DNA of 16,126 bases from an uncultured Muribaculaceae bacterium (GTDB taxonomy: Bacteria > Bacteroidota > Bacteroidia > Bacteroidales > Muribaculaceae), in the NCBI GenBank assembly GCA_910579605.1, contig CAJTUG010000009.1, forward strand, positions 45,233 through 61,358. Reading direction: 5' to 3'. The notes beneath the pieces are model-generated. The model saw nothing but the letters and a program-made list of their open reading frames with translations, did no database searches and had not been told where the DNA came from. A program made the position numbers and the translations under genes. Positions 15,371-16,126 of the stretch are shown piece after piece. Numbering within the stretch: position 1 is the stretch's first letter; every line of letters begins with the position of its first letter.

Positions 15371-15635
15371 TATAAAAAAAATATTTGATGATTTCGCACC
15401 GGAACTGGATTCCGACGAAAATTTCATGGCTATTTTTCAGCGTAATATTAATGCAGCAGAGCTTATACGCCGGCACTCAATACTTATGAGACGTCGAAAC
15501 AAACGGGCTCTCGTTATTGCTTCTTTGGCTGGATTTGTTATCGGTGTACTTTTCTCGTTGGCGTTGCCTTGGGTATCTGGTATAGTGGAAGGTATACATT
15601 TAAACGCCTCTTTTGCTTTGCAAAATTTTGGATAA
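15357..15635 (+). CDS. Small single-pass membrane protein, probable anti-sigma factor, apparently truncated
   Basis: A 92-residue protein starting at ATG 15357 inside the sigma gene (14-base overlap). The soluble N-terminal part (1-50, MEQDDIKKIFDDFAPELDSD then an Arg-rich MRRRNKR at 44-50) precedes one membrane helix at about 51-74 (ALVIASLAGFVIGVLFSLAL). The layout, a cytosolic domain then a helix, fits a small anti-sigma factor. A frame shifted by +1 continues after the end with a second membrane-like segment to 15744, so the gene seems cut by a one-base difference in the AAAATTTT tract at 15622-15629. If intact, it would encode about 128 residues with two helices. An anti-sigma role rests on context, not on a recognised domain. 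Confidence 0.7.
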   Translation: MEQDDIKKIFDDFAPELDSDENFMAIFQRNINAAELIRRHSILMRRRNKRALVIASLAGFVIGVLFSLALPWVSGIVEGIHLNASFALQNFG

Positions 15636-15744
15636 CTGGACTTTGGCAGCCTGGACTTTTATCGCAGTAAGTTCTATATTCGTTTCATATAATGTTTATG
15701 ATACTTATGTCTCGTTTGTTTCGGATGATTCCTGTAGACCCTAA
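15604..15744 (+). pseudogene. Out-of-frame 3' continuation of the cassette's last gene
   Basis: In the frame one base ahead of the preceding gene there is an open stretch from the TAA at 15601-15603 to the TAA at 15742-15744. From 15628 it would read DNWTLAAWTFIAVSSIFVS followed by YNVYDTYVSFVSDDSCRP, a plausible membrane helix with aromatic ends. I recall that homologues in other Bacteroidales end with a second helix and a similar N-A-Y-D/N-x region, so this is the likely lost C-terminus. It has no ATG start; a TTG at 15628 is the only close option. A small separate gene is possible but less likely. Confidence 0.55.
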
Positions 15745-15790
15745 AGATTGTATCTTTTTGAGAGAGGTAAATTAGGATAATTCAAAATAA

Positions 15791-15824
15791 AAAAGAGGGA
15801 GCACCTTTAGGCGTTCCCTCTTTT
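15791..15824. terminator. Bidirectional inverted-repeat terminator
   Basis: Arms 15791-15805 (AAAAGAGGGAGCACC) and 15810-15824 pair over 15 positions with one wobble and one mismatch, with a TTTA loop. It lies between the sigma cassette and the converging EF-G paralogue and ends in T-runs on both strands. Confidence 0.82.
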
Positions 15825-15852
15825 CCAAAGAAAAGAATAGAGAATATTGATG

Positions 15853-16126
15853 TTAATCGTCGGAGTTCTTTTCGGCGTATTCCTTGAGGAGTTTCTCCTG
15901 GACATCGCCTGGTACAAGTTCGTAGCTTGCAAATTTCATTGAAAACGATGAACGTCCACCGGTAATAGAGCTGAGAGAGGTGGAGTAGCTTGACATTTCT
16001 TTGAGAGGTACTTTTGCGGATATTTTTTCAAATCCATTTTCGCTTGACATACCCATTATAATTGCGCGGCGTCCTTGAAGATCGCTCATAACGTCGCCCA
16101 TTACATCGGCTGGTACCAATACTTCA
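15853..16126 (-). CDS. EF-G paralogue, C-terminal end (5' part outside window)
   Basis: The visible part is about 90 residues of an elongation factor G domain V, continuing off the window edge; the frame is open to 16126 (EVLVPADVMG). It carries the standard pattern MGDVMSDLQGRRAIIMGM, then PLKEMSSYSTSLSSITGGRS and FSMKFASYELVP, ending EKNSDD. The end differs from the ribosomal EF-G of the phylum, which has GYxTxLRxxxxGRxxxTMxFxHYxxxP. It resembles the second EF-G of Bacteroides (EF-G2, reported as a paralogue that can promote translocation without GTP hydrolysis and is used under carbon limitation), but the GTPase domain that would settle this is outside the window. The stop is 15853-15855. 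Confidence 0.88.
   Translation of the reverse strand, partial: EVLVPADVMGDVMSDLQGRRAIIMGMSSENGFEKISAKVPLKEMSSYSTSLSSITGGRSSFSMKFASYELVPGDVQEKLLKEYAEKNSDD

Noticed and set aside
15484..15495. TTATGAGACGTC, repeating 12 bases found at 14411-14422 next to the palindrome
   Set aside because: This copy is inside coding sequence for Leu-Met-Arg-Arg and lacks the second half of the palindrome, so it is probably chance.
1..16126. CRISPR arrays, insertion sequences, integrase or attachment sites, tRNA genes
   Set aside because: No spaced direct repeats, transposase or integrase frames, or tRNA-like cloverleaf sequences were seen on reading through the window.

Overview
The window looks like a chromosomal segment of a gut Bacteroidales bacterium, with Muribaculaceae- or Bacteroides-like content. 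The grounds are promoters of the Bacteroidetes type (TTTG and TAnnTTTG boxes), weak ribosome binding sites, a secretion-system type IX C-terminal sorting domain, a DUF6249 / ECF sigma factor cassette, a choloylglycine-hydrolase paralogue with a signal peptide, and a divergent EF-G paralogue. I see no insertion sequence, integrase, tRNA, CRISPR array or phage gene, so this reads as ordinary core and accessory chromosome.

Layout from left to right. The 3' part of RNase P RNA (rnpB, 1-120) is followed by a DUF695 protein. Converging on it is a large exported phosphodiester glycosidase (NAGPA/DUF2233) with an Ig-like domain and a C-terminal sorting tail. Divergent from that gene is a compact three-gene importer of the FecBCD/BtuFCD class (lipoprotein binding protein, permease, ATPase; 3226-6152). 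It is followed on the same strand, with no visible terminator between, by a periplasmic choloylglycine hydrolase-family enzyme. On the minus strand are yihY-like and ridA genes, probably co-transcribed, and then a TPR lipoprotein with an OmpA-like segment. Divergent from the lipoprotein is a plus-strand pair: an alpha/beta-hydrolase esterase and a metallophosphoesterase fused to a PQQ-type beta-propeller. A thioredoxin-fold protein without its CxxC cysteines converges on this pair. A cassette of DUF6249 membrane protein, ECF sigma factor and small membrane protein (likely anti-sigma) follows. The window ends inside the 3' end of an EF-G paralogue on the minus strand.

The four fully visible convergent gene junctions each share one long inverted-repeat terminator (635-681, 7268-7323, 13728-13768, 15791-15824). 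The most notable anomalies are an apparent +1 frameshift that cuts the last cassette gene before a second predicted membrane helix, the thioredoxin-like protein with Asp and Ser in place of its catalytic cysteines, and the importer without a visible riboswitch or outer-membrane receptor. No clearly new multi-gene system was found.
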